Shown here: one piece after another, positions 47,003 through 59,139 of the stretch
Layout: the number at the start of each line of letters is the position of its first letter
Numbering within the stretch: the first letter of the stretch is position 1
Source: Stutzerimonas stutzeri
Lineage (GTDB): Bacteria > Pseudomonadota > Gammaproteobacteria > Pseudomonadales > Pseudomonadaceae
Length of the DNA: 64,000 nt
Direction of reading: 5' to 3'
Assembly (NCBI RefSeq): GCF_013522825.1
Contig: NZ_JAAMQZ010000001.1
Location: 124,001-188,000, forward strand
Notes under the pieces: model-generated
What the model saw: only the letters and a program-made list of their open reading frames with translations
The model's database searches: none
Told to the model about the DNA's origin: nothing
Translations under genes and position numbers: made by a program

Positions 47003-47496
47003 GCGGATTCTCCGGTTTTGTCGCTTTTGAACATGTCCAGCGCCAGCATCACGGCGCCGACGGTAATGGCGCTGTCGGCGATGTTGAACGCCGGAAAATA
47101 CCAGCGGTTCTGCCAATGCACCAGGATGAAGTCGACCACGTGGCCCAGCACCACACGGTCGTACAGATTGCCAATCGCGCCACCCAGCACCAGCGCCAGC
47201 GCCACGGCCAGCCAGGTTTCACCGGCCTTGAGGCGCTTCATCCAGATCACCAGCACGACACTCACGCCCGTCGCGATCAGTGCGAACAGCCAGCGCTGCC
47301 AGCCGTCATGATCGGCGAGAAAGCTGAAGGCCGCACCGGTGTTGTAGGCCAGGGTCCAGGCGAAGTAGTCGGGAATGACGTCTACCTTCTGGTACAGGCT
47401 GAAATTGGCCTCGAACCAGTGCTTGGTCGCCTGATCGAGGACGATCACCAGCACGCTGAGCCAGAGCCAGGCGAGTTTGCCGAAACGCGTGGTCAT
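46999..47496 (-). CDS. lspA: Lipoprotein signal peptidase (signal peptidase II)
   Basis: 165-residue inner-membrane aspartyl protease that removes lipoprotein signal peptides after lipidation. Four membrane helices. Catalytic Asp residues are in GGAIGNLYDRVVLGHVVDF and FPAFNIADSAITVG; VLDQATKHW and YNTGAAFSFL are further signatures. Couples to fkpB; a 21-bp inverted repeat stands between it and ileS. Confidence 0.97.
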   Translation of the reverse strand: MTTRFGKLAWLWLSVLVIVLDQATKHWFEANFSLYQKVDVIPDYFAWTLAYNTGAAFSFLADHDGWQRWLFALIATGVSVVLVIWMKRLKAGETWLAVALALVLGGAIGNLYDRVVLGHVVDFILVHWQNRWYFPAFNIADSAITVGAVMLALDMFKSDKTGESA

Positions 47497-47526
47497 CGCC
47501 TGGCTCCAGCTCTCGATGTAACAAAC

Positions 47527-47621
47527 CGTAGGGCGGGTGAAACCCGCGCGGGAAACCCCAGCCCCATAGTGTTGCTCGCACCGGGCCGCAAAATCTCACG
47601 GCGGGTTTCACCCGCCCTACG
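47527..47621. repeat. Intergenic element with perfect 21-bp inverted ends, between ileS and lspA
   Basis: The 21-base arm at 47527-47547 (CGTAGGGCGGGTGAAACCCG plus C) is exactly complementary to 47601-47621. The arms resemble the CGTAGGGTGGA ends of the element at 689-850. It occupies most of the 141 bp between two genes that are tightly joined in many Pseudomonas. Confidence 0.85.
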
Positions 47622-47637
47622 ATAAATACCCGTGCCG

Positions 47638-50469
47638 TCACGCATGGTGACGCACCTCGCCGGCACCTTCGATGTTTTCCAGGCAGCGCCCACAGATTTC
47701 CGGATGTGCGGCATGACTGCCGACATCCGGCAGGTGATGCCAGCAGCGACCGCACTTGGCGTGTTCGGTCTTCTTCACCAGCAGCTTGAGGCCGGCCAGC
47801 TCGCTTTCCACCGCCTCGGCGGGCGCCTGGGCCAATGGCGCGACCTCGACCGCGGAGGTGATCAGCACGAAGCGCAGTTCGTTGCCCAGTTTGGCCAGTG
47901 CGGTCGCCAGCGCCTCCTCGGCGTACAGCGTGACTTCGGCCTGCAGGTTACCGCCGAGGGTCTTGGCGGCACGCTGGGCTTCCAGTTCCTTGTTCACCGC
48001 GGCCTTGACCGCCATGACCTGTTCCCAGAACGCGCGATCCAGCTCGGCATCCTGCGGCAACTCGGCCAGGCCCTCGTACCAGGTGTTGAGCATCACCGAT
48101 TCGTTGCGCTCGCCCGGCAGGTACTGCCAGATTTCCTCGGCGGTGAAGGCCAGGATCGGCGCGATCCAGCGCACCAGCGCCTCGGCGATGTGGTACAGCG
48201 CGGTCTGGCAGGAGCGGCGTGGCAGGCTGTCGGCACCGGTGGTGTACTGCCGGTCCTTGATGATGTCGAGGTAGAAGCCGCCCAGCTCCTGCACGCAGAA
48301 GTTGTGCACCTTCTGGTAGACGTTCCAGAACTTGTAGGTGCCATAGGCGTCCTCGATTTCGCGTTGCAACAGCAGGGCGCGGTCGATGGCCCAGCGATCC
48401 AGGGCGATCAGCTGGTCGTTGGGCAGCAGGTGCTGCGCTGGATCGAAGCCATCGAGGTTAGAAAGCAGGAAGCGCGCGGTATTGCGGATACGCCGGTAGG
48501 CGTCGGCGCTGCGCTGCAGGATCTGCTTGGAGACCGCCATCTCGCCGGAATAGTCGGTCGCCGAGACCCACAGGCGCAGGATGTCGGCGCCCATGCTGTC
48601 AGTGATTTCCTGCGGCGCGATGACGTTGCCGAGGGACTTGGACATCTTGCGGCCGTTCTCGTCCACGGTGAAACCGTGGGTCAGCAGGCCCTTATAGGGC
48701 GCGTGGCCGTCGATGGCCGCACCGGTCAGCAGCGAGGAGTGGAACCAGCCGCGATGCTGGTCGGAGCCTTCCAGGTAGAGGTCGGCGCGCGGGCCTTGGT
48801 CATGGCCCATGGGATGCGAGCCGCGCATCACGTGCCAGTGGGTGGTACCGGAGTCGAACCAGACGTCCAGGGTGTCGTTGATCTTCTCGTACTGCTCAGC
48901 CTCGGCACCCAGCAGCTCGGCCGCATCCAGCTTGAACCAGGCTTCGATGCCCTGCTGCTCGACACGCTGGGCGACCTCTTCCATCAGTTCGACAGTACGC
49001 GGATGCAGCTCGCCGCTTTCCTTGTGCAGGAAGAACGGAATCGGCACGCCCCAGTTGCGCTGACGCGAGATGCACCAGTCCGGGCGACCGGCGATCATGC
49101 CATGCAGACGCGCCTGGCCCCAGGCTGGGACGAACTGGGTCTGCTCGATGGCGTCAAGCGCGCGACGGCGCAGGGAGCTGCCATCGTGGGCGACCTTGTC
49201 CATGCCGACGAACCACTGCGCGGTGGCGCGGTAGATCAGCGGTGTCTTGTGCCGCCAGCAGTGCATGTAGCTGTGCTGGATGGCTTCGTGCTTGAGCAGC
49301 GCGCCGACTTCACGCAGTTTCTCAACGATGGCCGGGTTGGCCTTCCAGATGAACTGGCCGCCGAAGAACGGCAGGTCCGGCACGTAGACGCCGTGGCTCT
49401 GCACCGGGCTGAGAATGTCGTCGTTCTCCATGCCGTAGTGCTTGCAGGTACGGAAGTCGTCCTCGCCATAGGCCGGCGAGGAGTGGACGATGCCGGTGCC
49501 GGCGCCGGTTTCCACGTATTCGGCCAGGTACACCGGCGAGAAGCGCTCGTAGAAGGGATGGCGGAAGCGGATCAGCTCCAGTGCCTTGCCTTCGCAACGG
49601 GCGATGATCTGGCCCTCAAGGCCGTAGCGTTGCAGGCTGGACTCGACCAGCTCCTCGGCCAGCACCAGCAGCCGATCGCCGGTGTCGACCAGCGCATAGA
49701 TGAAATCGGGATGGACGTTGAGCGCCTGGTTGGCCGGGATGGTCCAGGGCGTGGTGGTCCAGATGACGATGCTGGTCGGCTTGGACAGGTTGGCGACACC
49801 GAAGGCGGTCGCGAGCTTGTCGGCATCCTCGACCGCGAAGGCCACGTCGATGGCATCGGATTTCTTGTCCTGGTATTCGACTTCCGCTTCGGCCAGGGCC
49901 GAGCCACAATCGAAGCACCAGTTCACCGGCTTCAGGCCCTTGAAGACGAAGCCGCCTTCGACCAGCTTCGCCAGAGCGCGGATCTCGCCGGCTTCGTTGG
50001 CGAAGTCCATGGTCTTGTAGGGGTTGTCCCAGTCGCCGAGCACGCCGAGGCGGATGAAGTCGGCCTTCTGCCCTTCGATCTGCTCGGCGGCGTAAGCGCG
50101 GCAGCGTTCGCGGGTCAGGTCCGCCGGCTGGTTCTTGCCGAAGGTGGTCTCGACCTTGTGCTCGATGGGCAGGCCGTGGCAGTCCCAGCCCGGTACATAG
50201 GGCGCATCGAAACCGGAAAGCGTGCGTGAACGGACGATCATGTCCTTGATCACCTTGTTCACCGCATGGCCGATGTGGATGTTGCCGTTGGCGTAGGGCG
50301 GGCCATCGTGCAGGACGAATTTCGGACGACCCTCGCCGATCTGCCGCAGCTTCCGGTACAGGTCGATGCTGTTCCAGCGCTGCAGAATCTCCGGCTCGCG
50401 CTGTGGCAGACCGGCCTTCATCGGAAATGCCGTGGACGGCAGATTGAGGGTCGCTTTGTAATCGGTCAT
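47638..50469 (-). CDS. ileS: Isoleucyl-tRNA synthetase
   Basis: 943-residue class I synthetase. The HIGH signature is in [15 protein letters not shown] near residue 60, and KMSKS in [13 protein letters not shown] near 600; an editing domain lies between, with [13 protein letters not shown]-terminal zinc site: CGRCWHHL and [11 protein letters not shown] at 50469 ([11 protein letters not shown]) is the family start; extra upstream codons overlap ribF. Two bases separate it from the ribF stop. Confidence 0.97.
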   Translation of the reverse strand: MTDYKATLNLPSTAFPMKAGLPQREPEILQRWNSIDLYRKLRQIGEGRPKFVLHDGPPYANGNIHIGHAVNKVIKDMIVRSRTLSGFDAPYVPGWDCHGLPIEHKVETTFGKNQPADLTRERCRAYAAEQIEGQKADFIRLGVLGDWDNPYKTMDFANEAGEIRALAKLVEGGFVFKGLKPVNWCFDCGSALAEAEVEYQDKKSDAIDVAFAVEDADKLATAFGVANLSKPTSIVIWTTTPWTIPANQALNVHPDFIYALVDTGDRLLVLAEELVESSLQRYGLEGQIIARCEGKALELIRFRHPFYERFSPVYLAEYVETGAGTGIVHSSPAYGEDDFRTCKHYGMENDDILSPVQSHGVYVPDLPFFGGQFIWKANPAIVEKLREVGALLKHEAIQHSYMHCWRHKTPLIYRATAQWFVGMDKVAHDGSSLRRRALDAIEQTQFVPAWGQARLHGMIAGRPDWCISRQRNWGVPIPFFLHKESGELHPRTVELMEEVAQRVEQQGIEAWFKLDAAELLGAEAEQYEKINDTLDVWFDSGTTHWHVMRGSHPMGHDQGPRADLYLEGSDQHRGWFHSSLLTGAAIDGHAPYKGLLTHGFTVDENGRKMSKSLGNVIAPQEITDSMGADILRLWVSATDYSGEMAVSKQILQRSADAYRRIRNTARFLLSNLDGFDPAQHLLPNDQLIALDRWAIDRALLLQREIEDAYGTYKFWNVYQKVHNFCVQELGGFYLDIIKDRQYTTGADSLPRRSCQTALYHIAEALVRWIAPILAFTAEEIWQYLPGERNESVMLNTWYEGLAELPQDAELDRAFWEQVMAVKAAVNKELEAQRAAKTLGGNLQAEVTLYAEEALATALAKLGNELRFVLITSAVEVAPLAQAPAEAVESELAGLKLLVKKTEHAKCGRCWHHLPDVGSHAAHPEICGRCLENIEGAGEVRHHA

Positions 50470-50470
50470 T

Positions 50471-51421
50471 TCAGTCCTGGCTCGTGGTGAAAGGGGTGGC
50501 CCGCCAGTATTCGCGGGTGGCGGCGATATCGGCATCGATCGCTGCCTTGAGTGCCTCCAGCGAGGCGAAACGCTGCTCGTCGCGCAGCTTCTGGTGAAAG
50601 GTCACGCACAGCAGACGCCCGTAGAGGTCGCCCTGGTAGTCCGGCAGGTGTACTTCCAGATGGGGCTTGCCATCGCTTTCCACCGTGGGTCGCATGCCGA
50701 TGTTGGCGACACCCAGGCGAACCTGGCCGTCGACATCGGTGCTGACGGTGAACACCCCGCTGAGCGGCGTATTGCGGCGCTTGAGCTGGATATTGGCCGT
50801 CGGCGCGCCCAGCTGGCGACCGAGTTTCTGCCCGTGCATGACGCGCCCGGTGAGGCTGAACGGCCTGCCGAGCAGCCGTTGCGCCAGCTGCAGATCGCCA
50901 TCGGCCAGGGTCTGGCGCAGGCGGCTGCTGCTGACCCGCTCGCCATCCACCTCAATGGTCCTGGCGGCTTCTACGGTGAAGCCCTCGATGGCACCGGCCT
51001 TGAGCAGGAAGTCGAAATCTCCGGCGCGGTCGCAACCGAAACGGAAGTCGTCACCGACCTCCAGATGTCGCACGCCCAGCCCTTCGACCAGGGTGGCATG
51101 CACGAACTCGGCGGCGCTGAGTTCACGCAGACGTCGATTGAACGCCAGGCACAGCACCAGATCCACGCCCTGCTCGTTCAGCAATTGCAGCTTTTCGCGC
51201 AACCGGGTCAGGCGCGCGGGTGCCTTGTCCGGGGCAAAGAATTCGCGCGGCTGAGGCTCGAAAATCACCACGCAGCTGGGCAGCCCCAATTCGGCTGCAC
51301 GCTCGCGCAAGCGCTTCAGGATGGCCTGATGCCCCCGATGCACTCCGTCGAAATTGCCGATGGTAGCCACGCATCCCCGATGCCGGGGCCGCAGGTTGTG
51401 AAGACCTCGAACCAGCTGCAT
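50471..51421 (-). CDS. ribF: Bifunctional riboflavin kinase/FAD synthetase
   Basis: 316-residue enzyme making FMN and FAD. N-terminal adenylyltransferase domain with [17 protein letters not shown]-terminal flavokinase with [20 protein letters not shown] and [14 protein letters not shown] at 51421 gives [19 protein letters not shown], the family start. Between murJ and ileS in the same direction, 84 bp after murJ ends. Confidence 0.96.
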   Translation of the reverse strand: MQLVRGLHNLRPRHRGCVATIGNFDGVHRGHQAILKRLRERAAELGLPSCVVIFEPQPREFFAPDKAPARLTRLREKLQLLNEQGVDLVLCLAFNRRLRELSAAEFVHATLVEGLGVRHLEVGDDFRFGCDRAGDFDFLLKAGAIEGFTVEAARTIEVDGERVSSSRLRQTLADGDLQLAQRLLGRPFSLTGRVMHGQKLGRQLGAPTANIQLKRRNTPLSGVFTVSTDVDGQVRLGVANIGMRPTVESDGKPHLEVHLPDYQGDLYGRLLCVTFHQKLRDEQRFASLEALKAAIDADIAATREYWRATPFTTSQD

Positions 51422-51505
51422 ACCGCACTTCTTGCTTGAAAAGTGGCCGATTATACGCATGCACCGGCCATCCCGGACAGGTTTGCCGCATGCGATCCAC
51501 AACCA

Positions 51506-53053
51506 TCAATGGCGCAAATGTCGTGGCCGCAGGCCCAGCAGCGCCAGCCCCGCCACGAACGCTGCCATTCCTGCCATGACCAGCAGCCCCAATTGCAGCG
51601 CTCGCTGCTGCCAATCCCAACCGAACCATTCGACAGACGGCACGTTCAGCCACCAGACCACCGCCACCATCGACGCACAACCGCCGAACAGGCGCAGCAG
51701 GAACAACCCCCAACCCGGCGCGAACTGGAACACGCCGATCTTGTATAAGCCCCAGAACAGCAGTCCGGCATTGAGCATGGACGACAGCGAAGTCGCCAGC
51801 GCCAGCCCGACATGCTTGAGCGGCCAGATCAGGATCAGGTTCATCACCATATTGGCCACCATACAGATGACTGCCACCCGCACCGGCGTCTTCAGATCCT
51901 GGCGGGCGAAGAAGCCGGGCGCCAGCACCTTGATCAGCATGAATGCCAGCACGCCCAGCGAGTAAGCCTCCAGCGCGCGGGCCGACTGCACCACCGCTTC
52001 CTGGCTCATTGCGCCATAGAAGAACAGACTTGCAATCAGCGGCTCGGCCAGAATGCCCAGCGCCAGGGCCGCCGGAACCCCAGCCAGCAGCACCATGCGC
52101 AGCGCCCAGTTGAGCGTATTGGAAAAGGCCTTGGGATCATCGCCGGCATGCTGGCGCGACAGGCTGGGCAGAATCACCGTGCCGATGGCGATGCCGAAGG
52201 CACCCAGCGGCAGCTCCGAAAGCCGGTCGGCGTAGTACAGCCAGGACACGCTGCCGGTCTGCAGAAAGGACGCCAGCACGGTATCGAGCAGCAGGTTGAT
52301 CTGGCTGACCGACACCCCGAACAGCGCCGGCACCATCAGCAGCATGATGCGCCGTACGCCTTCGTCACCGAACCTGACCCTCGGACGCGGCAGCAGCCCC
52401 AGCCTGGCGACGAAAGGCAGCTGGAACGCCAGTTGGGCGAAGCCCGCGATAAAGACCCCCCAGGCCAGCGCCATGATCGGCTGGTCGAAATAAGGCGTCA
52501 GGAACACCGCCGACATGATCATGCACACATTGAGCAGAACCGGGGTAAAACCCGGCACCGCGAAGCGCCCATAAGTATTGAGCACGCCCGAGGTGAACGC
52601 CGTCAGCGAAATCAGCAACAGATAGGGAAAGGTGATGCGCAGCAGTTCACCGGCCAGCTGCAGCTTGGCCGGCTCACCGTGAAAGCCGGGCGCGAACAGC
52701 ATCACCAGATAGGGCGAGCCGAGCACGCCCAGCGCGGTGATACCGGTAAGAATCAGACCGAGCATGCCCGCCGTCCGGTCGACCAGCAGTTTGACTTCCA
52801 GCTGGGTTCTCTTGGCACGGTACTCTGACAGCACCGGCACGAACGCCTGGGCGAAGGCGCCTTCGGCAAACAGGCGACGCAGGAAGTTGGGGATCTTGAA
52901 GGCGATAAAGAACGCATCCGCCGCCGCCCCGGAACCGAAGTAGCTGGCCACCACCATATCGCGTACCATGCCCAGCACGCGGGACAGCAGCGTCATGACA
53001 CTGACTACCGCACTTGAACGCAGCAATCCGCCTTTTCCGGTTTTTTCGGACAT
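51506..53053 (-). CDS. murJ: Lipid II flippase MurJ
   Basis: 515-residue inner-membrane protein of the MOP exporter superfamily, about 14 helices, that flips lipid II for peptidoglycan synthesis. [23 protein letters not shown] and [22 protein letters not shown] are diagnostic. ATG at 53053 is preceded by AGGAAAG; eight extra upstream codons are less well placed. Divergent from rpsT. Confidence 0.96.
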   Translation of the reverse strand: MSEKTGKGGLLRSSAVVSVMTLLSRVLGMVRDMVVASYFGSGAAADAFFIAFKIPNFLRRLFAEGAFAQAFVPVLSEYRAKRTQLEVKLLVDRTAGMLGLILTGITALGVLGSPYLVMLFAPGFHGEPAKLQLAGELLRITFPYLLLISLTAFTSGVLNTYGRFAVPGFTPVLLNVCMIMSAVFLTPYFDQPIMALAWGVFIAGFAQLAFQLPFVARLGLLPRPRVRFGDEGVRRIMLLMVPALFGVSVSQINLLLDTVLASFLQTGSVSWLYYADRLSELPLGAFGIAIGTVILPSLSRQHAGDDPKAFSNTLNWALRMVLLAGVPAALALGILAEPLIASLFFYGAMSQEAVVQSARALEAYSLGVLAFMLIKVLAPGFFARQDLKTPVRVAVICMVANMVMNLILIWPLKHVGLALATSLSSMLNAGLLFWGLYKIGVFQFAPGWGLFLLRLFGGCASMVAVVWWLNVPSVEWFGWDWQQRALQLGLLVMAGMAAFVAGLALLGLRPRHLRH

Positions 53054-53191
53054 CTGTCTTTCCTGGAATTGCAGCATTGTTCCGGCCAGTCACTTCGCCA
53101 TCGAACCGATGGTCAGTTACGACCCTGGGCAAGGCCGCGAGTTTAGCGGCAGCCCATCTGCCCGACCAGCATTCAGACGACACAAACAGGC

Positions 53192-53220
53192 TTGACAAGC
53201 ATCTGCCACATCGGCATGAT
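53192..53220 (+). promoter_or_regulatory. Candidate sigma-70 promoter of rpsT
   Basis: TTGACA at 53192-53197 and CATGAT at 53215-53220 with 17-bp spacing, 48 bp before the rpsT GTG start. The -35 is a perfect match and the -10 moderate. Confidence 0.6.
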
Positions 53221-53268
53221 TCGCGGCCTTATTTGCTTTGTAATCCCACGTTTTCGAGGAGTTCGACG

Positions 53269-53547
53269 GTGGCCAACAGCCCTTCCGCCAAAAAACGCGC
53301 AATTCAGGCTGAGAAGCGTCGCAGCCACAACGCCAGCCTGCGCTCCATGGTCCGCACCTACATCAAGAATGTGGTCAAGGCCCTGGATGCAAAAGATCTG
53401 GAAAAAGCTCGTACTGCTTACACTGCAGCCGTGCCCGTGATCGACCGTATGGCCGACAAAGGCATTATCCACAAGAACAAGGCCGCTCGTCACAAGAGCC
53501 GCCTGAACGGCCATATCAAGGCCCTCGGCGAAGCTGCTGCAGCTTAA
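53269..53547 (+). CDS. rpsT: 30S ribosomal protein S20
   Basis: 92-residue basic helical protein of the small subunit ([40 protein letters not shown]). Start is GTG at 53269, preceded by GAGGAG; the resulting [10 protein letters not shown]-terminus matches the family. Non-ATG starts of rpsT are known in other bacteria. Monocistronic, with promoter and strong terminator. Confidence 0.97.
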   Translation: MANSPSAKKRAIQAEKRRSHNASLRSMVRTYIKNVVKALDAKDLEKARTAYTAAVPVIDRMADKGIIHKNKAARHKSRLNGHIKALGEAAAA

Positions 53548-53560
53548 GCTGAACGTTCTT

Positions 53561-53590
53561 GAAAAAAACCGGCCTGGCGCCGGTTTTTTT
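53561..53590 (+). terminator. Rho-independent terminator of rpsT
   Basis: AAAAAAACCGGC pairs with GCCGGTTTTTTT around a CTGGC-type loop, ending in seven T. It may also work in reverse for the leftward creA-like gene, having A runs on the other side. Confidence 0.92.
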
Positions 53591-53630
53591 GTGCCTCGCT
53601 CTTATGCCGCTAACCGGCACAGCGGCCCCG

Positions 53631-54095
53631 CTATGGCGTGACCGGCCACGGCAGAACCGGAATTGCCGTTACCGCATTCTGCGGACTGCCCTCGATGATG
53701 CGGTCGCTGTAGACGAGGTAAACCAGCGTATTGCGCGCCTCATCGAAGAAACGCACGACCTGCATGGTCTTGAAGACCAGCGAGGTGCGCTCCTTGAACA
53801 CCACCTCCCCATCCTTCAGCCCTTCACCGATCCGAATAGGCCCAACCTGCCGACATGCAATGGACGCCTCGGCCCTGTCTTCGGCCAACCCCAGCCCACC
53901 CTTGATGCCGCCCGTCCTGGCACGCGAGAGGTAACAGGTCACCCCGTCCACCTTCGGATCATCGAACGCCTCGACCACGATCTTGTGGTTCGGCCCCAAC
54001 CACTTGAACACCGTATCGACCGCACCGATCTGCTCGGCAGCCGCCATGACCGGCACCAACAAGCCCAACACCAACACCGTGGTCATTACGCGCAT
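53631..54095 (-). CDS. creA: CreA-family exported protein
   Basis: 154-residue protein with signal peptide ([18 protein letters not shown]) and the CreA core: [51 protein letters not shown] and [15 protein letters not shown]. Two Cys could pair in the periplasm. The function of CreA is unknown. ATG at 54095 is preferred over a GTG at 54104 because GAGG is correctly spaced. It starts 10 bp after proB ends and may be co-transcribed. Confidence 0.88.
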   Translation of the reverse strand: MRVMTTVLVLGLLVPVMAAAEQIGAVDTVFKWLGPNHKIVVEAFDDPKVDGVTCYLSRARTGGIKGGLGLAEDRAEASIACRQVGPIRIGEGLKDGEVVFKERTSLVFKTMQVVRFFDEARNTLVYLVYSDRIIEGSPQNAVTAIPVLPWPVTP

Positions 54096-54105
54096 AGCAG
54101 ACACC

Positions 54106-55224
54106 TCAGACCAGAATCATATTGTCGCGATGGATCAGCTCCGGCTCATCGACATAGCCAAGCAGCTTCTCGATTTCATCCGATGGGCGCCCCAGAATCC
54201 GCCGTGTCTCGGCAACACTGTAGTTGGCCAGCCCACGCGCAATTTCCTCGCCGTCCGGCCCCACGCAGACCACCATCTCGCCACGGCGAAAGCCGCCTTG
54301 AGCTGCCCTGACACCGACCGGCAACAGACTGCAATTGCCCCGCTTCAGCGCCTGCACCGCACCAGCATCCAGAGTAACGGTACCGCGCGTCTGCAAGTGG
54401 CCGGCCAGCCACTGCTTGCGCGCCGCATGACGACTGCACTCAGGAGTCAACAGCGTGCCCAGTTGCTCGCCAGCCTTTAGCCGCGCCAGCACCTGCTCGA
54501 TACGCCCACCAACGATCACGGTATGAGCACCGGAGCGCGCCGCCAGTCGCGCCGCACGCAGCTTGGTCTGCATGCCACCGCGCCCCAGCGCGCCGCCGGT
54601 TCCGCCCGCCACGGCATCCAGCGCCGGATCGTCGGCACGGGCCTCACTGATGAGACTGGCTTCGGGATTGTTGCGCGGATCGGCATCGAACATGCCGTCG
54701 CGGTCGGTGAGGATCACCAGCAGATCGGCCTCGACCAGGTTGGCCACCAGCGCCGCCAGGGTGTCGTTGTCACCAAAGCGAATCTCGTCGGTAACGACGG
54801 TGTCGTTCTCGTTGATCACCGGCACGACATCCAGATCGAGCAGGGTGCGCAGAGTGCTGCGCGCATTGAGGTAGCGCTTGCGATCGGACAGGTCGTCATG
54901 GGTGACGAGAATCTGCGCGGTCTGCTGGTCGCAACGAGCGAAACTGGCCTCCCAGGCCCGAATCAAGCCCATCTGCCCCACAGCCGCCGCCGCCTGCAAC
55001 TCATGCACGGCCCTGGGCCGCGCACCCCAGCCAAGGCGACTCATGCCGGCGGCAACGGCGCCGGAGGAAACCAGCACCAGTTCGACGCCCGCCTCGCGCA
55101 GCGCAACCATCTGCTCGACCCAGACCGCCATCGCCGCCTGATCGAGGCCACGCCCATCTGCCGTCAACAACGCGCTGCCGATCTTCACCACCCAGCGCCG
55201 GGCACCGCTCACCTTGTCGCGCAT
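54106..55224 (-). CDS. proB: Glutamate 5-kinase
   Basis: 372-residue enzyme that phosphorylates glutamate, the first step of proline synthesis. Amino-acid-kinase domain: [73 protein letters not shown]-terminal PUA domain from about residue 278. Follows obgE by about 100 bp in the same direction, as in other Pseudomonas. Confidence 0.97.
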   Translation of the reverse strand: MRDKVSGARRWVVKIGSALLTADGRGLDQAAMAVWVEQMVALREAGVELVLVSSGAVAAGMSRLGWGARPRAVHELQAAAAVGQMGLIRAWEASFARCDQQTAQILVTHDDLSDRKRYLNARSTLRTLLDLDVVPVINENDTVVTDEIRFGDNDTLAALVANLVEADLLVILTDRDGMFDADPRNNPEASLISEARADDPALDAVAGGTGGALGRGGMQTKLRAARLAARSGAHTVIVGGRIEQVLARLKAGEQLGTLLTPECSRHAARKQWLAGHLQTRGTVTLDAGAVQALKRGNCSLLPVGVRAAQGGFRRGEMVVCVGPDGEEIARGLANYSVAETRRILGRPSDEIEKLLGYVDEPELIHRDNMILV

Positions 55225-55323
55225 CGATCCCGCCTATTCCACTAACCAGCCAAATCATTGCGGTGAGCAGCGACAACCCAGCCCACCGCCCGCAAGCCCC
55301 GCCGTTGCGCGAGGCCGAAACAC

Positions 55324-56565
<1,242 letters not shown>

Positions 56566-56660
56566 CTAGAAAACTGGAATAAGGGTCTTGCAAAAAACCC
56601 AGCGAAAACTGAATGAGCACCGAGCAGCTTCTTTGCAAGAGCCTCACAGGATACAGAAAC

Positions 56661-56692
56661 AAAAAAGCCCCGTCGCATGACAGGGCTTTTCC
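56661..56692 (-). terminator. Rho-independent terminator after rpmA
   Basis: On the minus strand GGAAAAGCCCTG pairs with CGGGGCTTTTTT around CATGCGA, ending in a run of T. It lies 14 bp after the rpmA stop, so it ends the ribosomal transcript and obgE needs its own promoter or read-through. Confidence 0.88.
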
Positions 56693-56705
56693 AGCAACGC
56701 CGCGA

Positions 56706-56963
56706 TCAGGCCGCGACGACGCTCACGTAGCGACGGCCAAGAGCGCCCTTCACTTCGAACTTGATCACGCCTTCCACTTTCGCGAATAGGGTGTGATCCT
56801 TGCCCATGCCAACGCCGTAACCGGCGTGGAACTGGGTACCGCGCTGACGCACGATGATGTTGCCAGGAACGATTTTCTGGCCGCCGTACATCTTCACGCC
56901 AAGGCGTTTGGCTTCTGAGTCGCGACCGTTGCGGGTAGAACCGCCAGCTTTTTTGTGTGCCAT
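56706..56963 (-). CDS. rpmA: 50S ribosomal protein L27
   Basis: 85-residue protein with the standard N-terminus [20 protein letters not shown] and [19 protein letters not shown]. Needed at the peptidyl-transferase side of the 50S subunit. 35 bp after rplU, co-transcribed. Confidence 0.98.
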   Translation of the reverse strand: MAHKKAGGSTRNGRDSEAKRLGVKMYGGQKIVPGNIIVRQRGTQFHAGYGVGMGKDHTLFAKVEGVIKFEVKGALGRRYVSVVAA

Positions 56964-56998
56964 GAGTTCAATACTCCTATAAGGGGATTCAGGCCCGA

Positions 56999-57310
56999 TT
57001 AGCCCTGAATACCGGTGATTTTGACCTCAGTGAACCACTGACGGTGGCCCTGACGCTTCATGTGGTGCTTACGACGGCGGAACTTGATGATGGTGACCTT
57101 GTCGTGACGGCCCTGGGCAATCACTTCAGCGGTAACTTTGGCACCATCGACCACCGGAGCGCCGATTTTTACATCATCGCCATTGCCGACCAGCAGAACG
57201 CGGTCGAAAGTGACAGCTTCGCCAGTAGCAACTTCGAGCTTTTCAATCTTGAGGTATTCGCCTTCGGCAACCTTGTACTGCTTGCCGCCGGTTACGATAA
57301 CTGCGTACAT
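56999..57310 (-). CDS. rplU: 50S ribosomal protein L21
   Basis: 103-residue protein: [20 protein letters not shown] at the start and [20 protein letters not shown] near the end, the L21 signature. First gene of rplU-rpmA, divergent from ispB across 247 bp that hold the promoters; no motif there stood out. Confidence 0.98.
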   Translation of the reverse strand: MYAVIVTGGKQYKVAEGEYLKIEKLEVATGEAVTFDRVLLVGNGDDVKIGAPVVDGAKVTAEVIAQGRHDKVTIIKFRRRKHHMKRQGHRQWFTEVKITGIQG

Positions 57311-57557
57311 CTATGTATCTCCGTTGATCCTGCTCACCCAGCGCTTTGAAATAATGGTTGGTGGCTGGCATGGCTGCATGGGGCCGGAAGTGACGCCCGT
57401 GCAATTGCGTAAGGCAGGGAAATGCCCAGGGGGAAGTTCAGGGTCCGCGATTGTACGCATGCGCCCGCACCTGCGCAATAGCCGCAGGTCCTTGCCTTGA
57501 CAGCCCATGACCCGCCCCCTAGCATGCCGCGCAACCTCCGAGGAGTACCGGCGTCCG

Positions 57558-58526
57558 ATGCAACCCCAGGCCTTTTACCAAGTCGTGGCTGATGATTTTG
57601 CCGCCGTCGACGGCATTATCCGCAACCAGCTGACGTCCCGCGTACCGCTGGTGGAAAAAATCGGGGACTACATCACCTCCGCCGGCGGCAAGCGCCTGCG
57701 CCCGCTGCTGGTGCTGCTCAGCGGCAACGCGCTCGGCCTCAAGGGCGATCAGTTGCGCCTGCTGGCCGCCATCATCGAATTCCTGCACACCTCGACACTG
57801 TTGCATGACGATGTGGTCGACATGTCCGGCATGCGCCGTGGCCGCTCCACCGCCAATGCCCTGTGGGGCAACGCGCCGAGCGTACTGGTGGGCGACTTCC
57901 TTTATGCGCGCTCCTTCGAAATGATGGTGACACTGGGTTCGATGCCGGTCATGCGCATCATTTCCCAGGCCACGCGCGTCATCGCCGAAGGCGAAGTGCT
58001 GCAACTGTCGAAGGTTCGCGACGCCAGCACCACCGAAGAAATCTACATGGAGGTCATTCGCGGCAAGACCGCCATGCTGTTCGAGGCCTCCACCCATAGC
58101 GCCGCCACCCTGGCAGGTGCCAGCGACGAGCAATGCGAAGCCTTGCGTCAGTTTGGCGACCACCTGGGTATCGCCTTCCAACTGGTCGATGACCTGCTCG
58201 ACTATCAGGGCGATGCCGAAACCCTCGGCAAGAACGTCGGCGACGACCTTGCCGAAGGCAAGCCCACCCTGCCGCTGATCTACACCATGCGCGAAGGCAC
58301 CGCGGAACAGGCCGCACTGGTGCGCAAGGCGATCCAGAAAGGCGGCATCGAGGACCTGGAAAGCATCCGCAGCGCCGTTCAGGCCTCGGGCGCACTGGAC
58401 TACACCGCACGCTTGGCGCGCGATTATGCCGACCGCGCCATCGCCTGCCTCGAACTGATTCCTGCCAGCCCCTACCGCGACGCCCTGGTGGAACTCAGCC
58501 GCTTCGCAGTCGCCCGCACGCACTGA
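57558..58526 (+). CDS. ispB: Octaprenyl/polyprenyl diphosphate synthase
   Basis: 322-residue trans-prenyltransferase that makes the ubiquinone side chain. First Asp-rich motif LLHDDVVDMSGMRRG, second QLVDDLLDYQGD, plus GGKRLRPLLVLLSG. The ATG at 57558 (MQPQAFYQVVADDF) follows GAGGAG; an upstream ATG at 57507 is possible but unlike the family. Divergent from rplU. Chain length (C40/C45) is not certain by eye. Confidence 0.95.
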   Translation: MQPQAFYQVVADDFAAVDGIIRNQLTSRVPLVEKIGDYITSAGGKRLRPLLVLLSGNALGLKGDQLRLLAAIIEFLHTSTLLHDDVVDMSGMRRGRSTANALWGNAPSVLVGDFLYARSFEMMVTLGSMPVMRIISQATRVIAEGEVLQLSKVRDASTTEEIYMEVIRGKTAMLFEASTHSAATLAGASDEQCEALRQFGDHLGIAFQLVDDLLDYQGDAETLGKNVGDDLAEGKPTLPLIYTMREGTAEQAALVRKAIQKGGIEDLESIRSAVQASGALDYTARLARDYADRAIACLELIPASPYRDALVELSRFAVARTH

Positions 58527-58550
58527 TCCCACTCGAAAAACCGATCCGCT

Positions 58551-58741
58551 CGTCGGGTCGGTGAAGCGTGACCCGACCTACAAGGCTAATCCAACCTACG
58601 GAAGCCGTAGCCTGGATTAGCCGAAGGCGTAATCCGGGTATCCGAAGGCGTAACCCGACGATCAGCAAGCGTAAGCCAAGCGAGCTGCCGCCTCTCGCAC
58701 CACTTGGACTTCCCCGTCGGATCGGTGAAATATCACCCGTC
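58551..58741. repeat. Intergenic repeats after ispB
   Basis: CGTCGGGTCGGTGAAGCGTGACCCGACCTAC at 58551-58581 (near copy at 32683-32712), then a GTAGCCTGGATTAGCCGAAGGCGTAATCCGGG element at 58607-58638 with a related tail to about 58660, and a degenerate CCGTCGGATCGGTGAAATATCACC at about 58716-58739. These fill the space between ispB and the Fur-boxed small gene (328 bp). Confidence 0.75.
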
Positions 58742-58811
58742 CAATCCCCCAGCACCTCAAGCATTTACCTCACCGTCGAGCGGGCAGGTGTTTTTGTACT
58801 TGCATATTTGC

Positions 58812-58833
58812 AAATAGTAATTATTCTCATTAA
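58812..58833. promoter_or_regulatory. Fur box upstream of a small hypothetical gene
   Basis: AATAGTAATTATTCTCATTA matches most positions of the Fur operator, including the ATTCTCATTA half. It ends about 21 bp before the start codon at 58855, so it probably overlaps the promoter. Confidence 0.75.
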
Positions 58834-58854
58834 CAGAACCAACTGGAGGTGAGC

Positions 58855-59082
58855 ATGACTTATCTGATCGATGCCTGGCTGGACCGACCACAACCCTACC
58901 TGCGGATACTCGACCGCAACACCGGTGCGGTGTGCATTTCACTGGAGGGGGAGGCCCTGGACGAACTTCGTGACCAGGGCGATCTGGACTTGCATGAGCT
59001 GAGCACCAGTGAACCCTGCGTGCTCAAGGAACAGGTGCGAAATCTGTTCCTGTTCTCCTATGCCAGGGCGTTACGCCCCTGA
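58855..59082 (+). CDS. Small iron-regulated hypothetical protein (PA4570-like)
   Basis: 75-residue cytoplasmic protein, MTYLIDAWLDRPQPYLRILD at its start, then EALDELRDQGDLDLHELSTS. No membrane segment and no known domain. GGAGG is well placed before the ATG at 58855. By position between ispB and fklB, and by its Fur box, it corresponds to P. aeruginosa PA4570, which I recall as strongly induced by iron starvation. Function unknown. Confidence 0.82.
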   Translation: MTYLIDAWLDRPQPYLRILDRNTGAVCISLEGEALDELRDQGDLDLHELSTSEPCVLKEQVRNLFLFSYARALRP

Positions 59083-59139
59083 GGCCGAACGTGTTCGGCC
59101 TTCGCACCGGCTGGCCGAATGAGTTCGGCCCTACGGGGC

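Noticed and set aside
47632..50229. 865-codon open frame on the plus strand through ileS
   Set aside because: Antisense to a full-length isoleucyl-tRNA synthetase with both class I signatures; no domain visible in the antisense translation.
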